Source of the DNA: Rubrivivax sp.
Lineage (GTDB): Bacteria > Pseudomonadota > Gammaproteobacteria > Burkholderiales > Burkholderiaceae_C
Assembly (NCBI GenBank): GCA_025458805.1
Contig: JALORQ010000005.1
Location: forward strand, 1-32,622
DNA: 32,622 nt
Reading direction: 5' to 3'
Under the pieces are notes generated by a model that saw only the letters and a program-made list of their open reading frames with translations, did not search any database and was not told the origin of the DNA. Of the stretch, positions 31,317 to 32,622 are shown piece after piece; within the stretch, counting starts at the first letter, position 1; every line of letters begins with the position of its first letter. A program made the translations under genes and the position numbers.

Positions 31317-32266
31317 AGACCCAGGCCATCGTGCTCGAGAAGCCCGAGCACATCGCATTCACGTCCCTCGAGCTGACCCCGCCGGGGCCCGAGGACGTCG
31401 TCGTCGACATCGAGTTCAGCGGCATCAGCACCGGCACCGAGAAGCTGCTCTGGAGCGGCCGGATGCCCGCCTTCCCGGGCATGGGCTACCCGCTGGTTCC
31501 GGGCTACGAGTCGGTGGGCCGAGTGATCGAGGCCGGCCCGCAGGCCTCGCACCGCGTCGGCGAGCGTGTCTTCGTGCCCGGGGCGCGCTGCTACGGCGAG
31601 GTGCGCGGGCTGTTCGGAGGCGCCGCGTCGCGCATCGTCGTCGGCGACTCGCGCATCGTCGCCGTGCCCGATGCGCTCGAGGACCGTGCCGTGCTGCTGG
31701 CGCTGGCCGCGACCGCTTACCACGCCGTGGCGGATGCAGGCAAGCGCTCGCCGATCGTCGCACCCGATCTCATCGTCGGCCACGGCGTTCTCGGACGGCT
31801 GCTCGCACGCATGGTCGTCGTGGCCGGCTATGCGCCGCCGACGGTCTGGGAGATCAATCAGCAGCGCAGCAGCGGTGCCGAGGGCTACCCCGTCGTGCGG
31901 CCGCAGGACGACCCGCGGCGGGACTATCGGGCGATCTACGACGTGAGCGGCGACTCGGGCATCCTCGACCAGCTCGTCGCCCGCCTTGCCCCCGGCGGCG
32001 AGATCGTGCTGGCCGGCTTCTACACCGAGCCGCTGCACTTCCAGTTCGCGCCGGCGTTCATGCGCGAGGCGCAGATCCGATGCGCCGCCGAGTGGAAGCG
32101 GCCCGACCTGCTGGCGGTGAAGCAGCTCGCCGAGAGCGGCCGGCTGTCGCTCGACGGGCTGATCACGCACCACGACCGGCCGGAGCATGCCGATGCGGCC
32201 TACCGCACGGCATTCGGCGACCCGGCCTGCCTGAAGATGATCCTCGACTGGAGGCACCTGCAATGA
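31313..32266 (+). CDS. bchC: Bacteriochlorophyllide dehydrogenase BchC
   Basis: A 317-residue member of the medium-chain dehydrogenase superfamily that oxidises the 3-hydroxyethyl group of the chlorin or bacteriochlorin intermediate to 3-acetyl in bacteriochlorophyll a synthesis. Seen: FSGISTGTEKLLWSGRMPAFPGMGYPLVPGYESVGRV, a GroES-like substrate domain, then ERVFVPGARCYGEVRGLFGGAASRIV and the nucleotide-binding part LIVGHGVLGRLLARMVVVAG (GxGxxG-like). The start codon is GTG 31313 with AAGGAG seven bases upstream. The stop overlaps the bchX start (ATGA), so bchC and bchX are translationally coupled, as in other purple-bacterial bchCXYZ operons. Confidence 0.95.
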   Translation: MKTQAIVLEKPEHIAFTSLELTPPGPEDVVVDIEFSGISTGTEKLLWSGRMPAFPGMGYPLVPGYESVGRVIEAGPQASHRVGERVFVPGARCYGEVRGLFGGAASRIVVGDSRIVAVPDALEDRAVLLALAATAYHAVADAGKRSPIVAPDLIVGHGVLGRLLARMVVVAGYAPPTVWEINQQRSSGAEGYPVVRPQDDPRRDYRAIYDVSGDSGILDQLVARLAPGGEIVLAGFYTEPLHFQFAPAFMREAQIRCAAEWKRPDLLAVKQLAESGRLSLDGLITHHDRPEHADAAYRTAFGDPACLKMILDWRHLQ

Positions 32267-32622
32267 GCGGTACGCAAGCCACGGCCTCCAAGCCGGTGAT
32301 CTTCATGCGCGACGAGCGCCTCAGGGCCGAGGCGGCGGTCGAGCCCGATCCGGTGGCCACCGGCCCGGTGACCAAGGAAACGCAGATCATCGCCATCTAC
32401 GGCAAGGGCGGCATCGGCAAGAGCTTCACGCTTGCCAACCTCAGCTACATGATGGCCCAGCAGGGCAAGAAGGTGCTGCTGATCGGCTGCGATCCGAAGA
32501 GCGACACCACCTCGCTGCTGTTCGGAGGCAAGGCCTGCCCGACGATCATCGAGACCAGCTCGCGCAAGAAGCTCTCGGGCGAGACGGTGTCGATCGGCGA
32601 CGTCTGCTTCAAGCGCGACGGC
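32263..32622 (+). CDS. bchX: Chlorophyllide reductase iron protein BchX (partial)
   Basis: The first 120 codons of BchX, the nitrogenase-iron-protein-like ATPase of chlorophyllide a oxidoreductase, which reduces chlorin to bacteriochlorin together with BchY and BchZ. The P-loop IYGKGGIGKSFTLANLSYMMA begins near residue 45, followed by KVLLIGCDPKSDTTSLLFGG. A roughly 40-residue N-terminal extension before the P-loop (MSGTQATASKPVIFMRDERL) is usual for BchX and separates it from BchL and NifH. The gene is cut by the window edge, not broken. Confidence 0.96.
   Translation, partial: MSGTQATASKPVIFMRDERLRAEAAVEPDPVATGPVTKETQIIAIYGKGGIGKSFTLANLSYMMAQQGKKVLLIGCDPKSDTTSLLFGGKACPTIIETSSRKKLSGETVSIGDVCFKRDG

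Noticed and set aside
32263-32622. Truncated bchX as a pseudogene
   Set aside because: The reading frame is open to the last base; the truncation is the window edge.

Overview
This window looks like a chromosomal stretch of a very GC-rich, bacteriochlorophyll-a-producing betaproteobacterium of the order Burkholderiales, similar to Rubrivivax. The evidence is the combination of bchI-bchD-bchO, crtE-crtF-bchC-bchX, a high-potential iron-sulfur protein (HiPIP), a small class I cytochrome c, several Bug-type (TctC) binding proteins and a UraD-AllC fusion. Assignment to a genus is inference; no rRNA or other taxonomic marker is present.

Layout. 1-2540: a DUF3300 and a DUF2950 envelope protein in tandem, with a candidate FNR box upstream. 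2595-6582 (minus): purine/ureide catabolism, puuE-type allantoinase, a UraD-AllC fusion and an unusual M20 protein, all joined by 4-bp start/stop overlaps. 6830-8248: an FAD-dependent oxidoreductase. 8369-9029 (minus): HiPIP and a small double-CXXC protein. 9267-15440: a CbbR-like LysR regulator, a DUF3422 membrane protein, then bchI, bchD and bchO. 15518-21413: an AAE3/oxalyl-CoA-synthetase-like ligase, a complete tripartite tricarboxylate transporter (TctC-TctB-TctA) and a ketopantoate-reductase-like enzyme. 21435-23906 (minus): a MenA-like prenyltransferase, an orphan TctC protein and a COQ10/RatA-like START protein. 24205-28521: a HemN-like radical SAM protein followed by a tetraheme cytochrome, a Tat-type ferredoxin and an NrfD-type membrane subunit, every junction overlapping by ATGA. 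28560-28898 (minus): a monoheme cytochrome c. 29026-32622: crtE, crtF, bchC and the start of bchX, which runs off the window.

How it fits together. BchI and BchD are two subunits of magnesium chelatase. BchC and BchX act later in bacteriochlorophyll synthesis. CrtE and CrtF serve carotenoid synthesis. HiPIP and small cytochromes c are typical soluble donors to the reaction centre in such bacteria. Three near-identical palindromes, TGTC-N10-GACA, which is the PpsR/CrtJ consensus, lie upstream of the HemN-like operon, between cytochrome c and crtE, and upstream of bchC. The four-gene HemN-like/DsrJOP-like operon therefore appears to belong to the photosynthesis regulon.

The best candidate for an undescribed system is that operon, taken with the divergent MenA/COQ10-like genes. 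It would be a PpsR-controlled, quinone-linked electron-transfer complex without a catalytic molybdopterin or DsrMK subunit in this window, next to a possible menaquinone-synthesis gene. This is inference from family composition and the regulatory motif. No tRNA, rRNA, CRISPR array, insertion sequence or transposase was seen.
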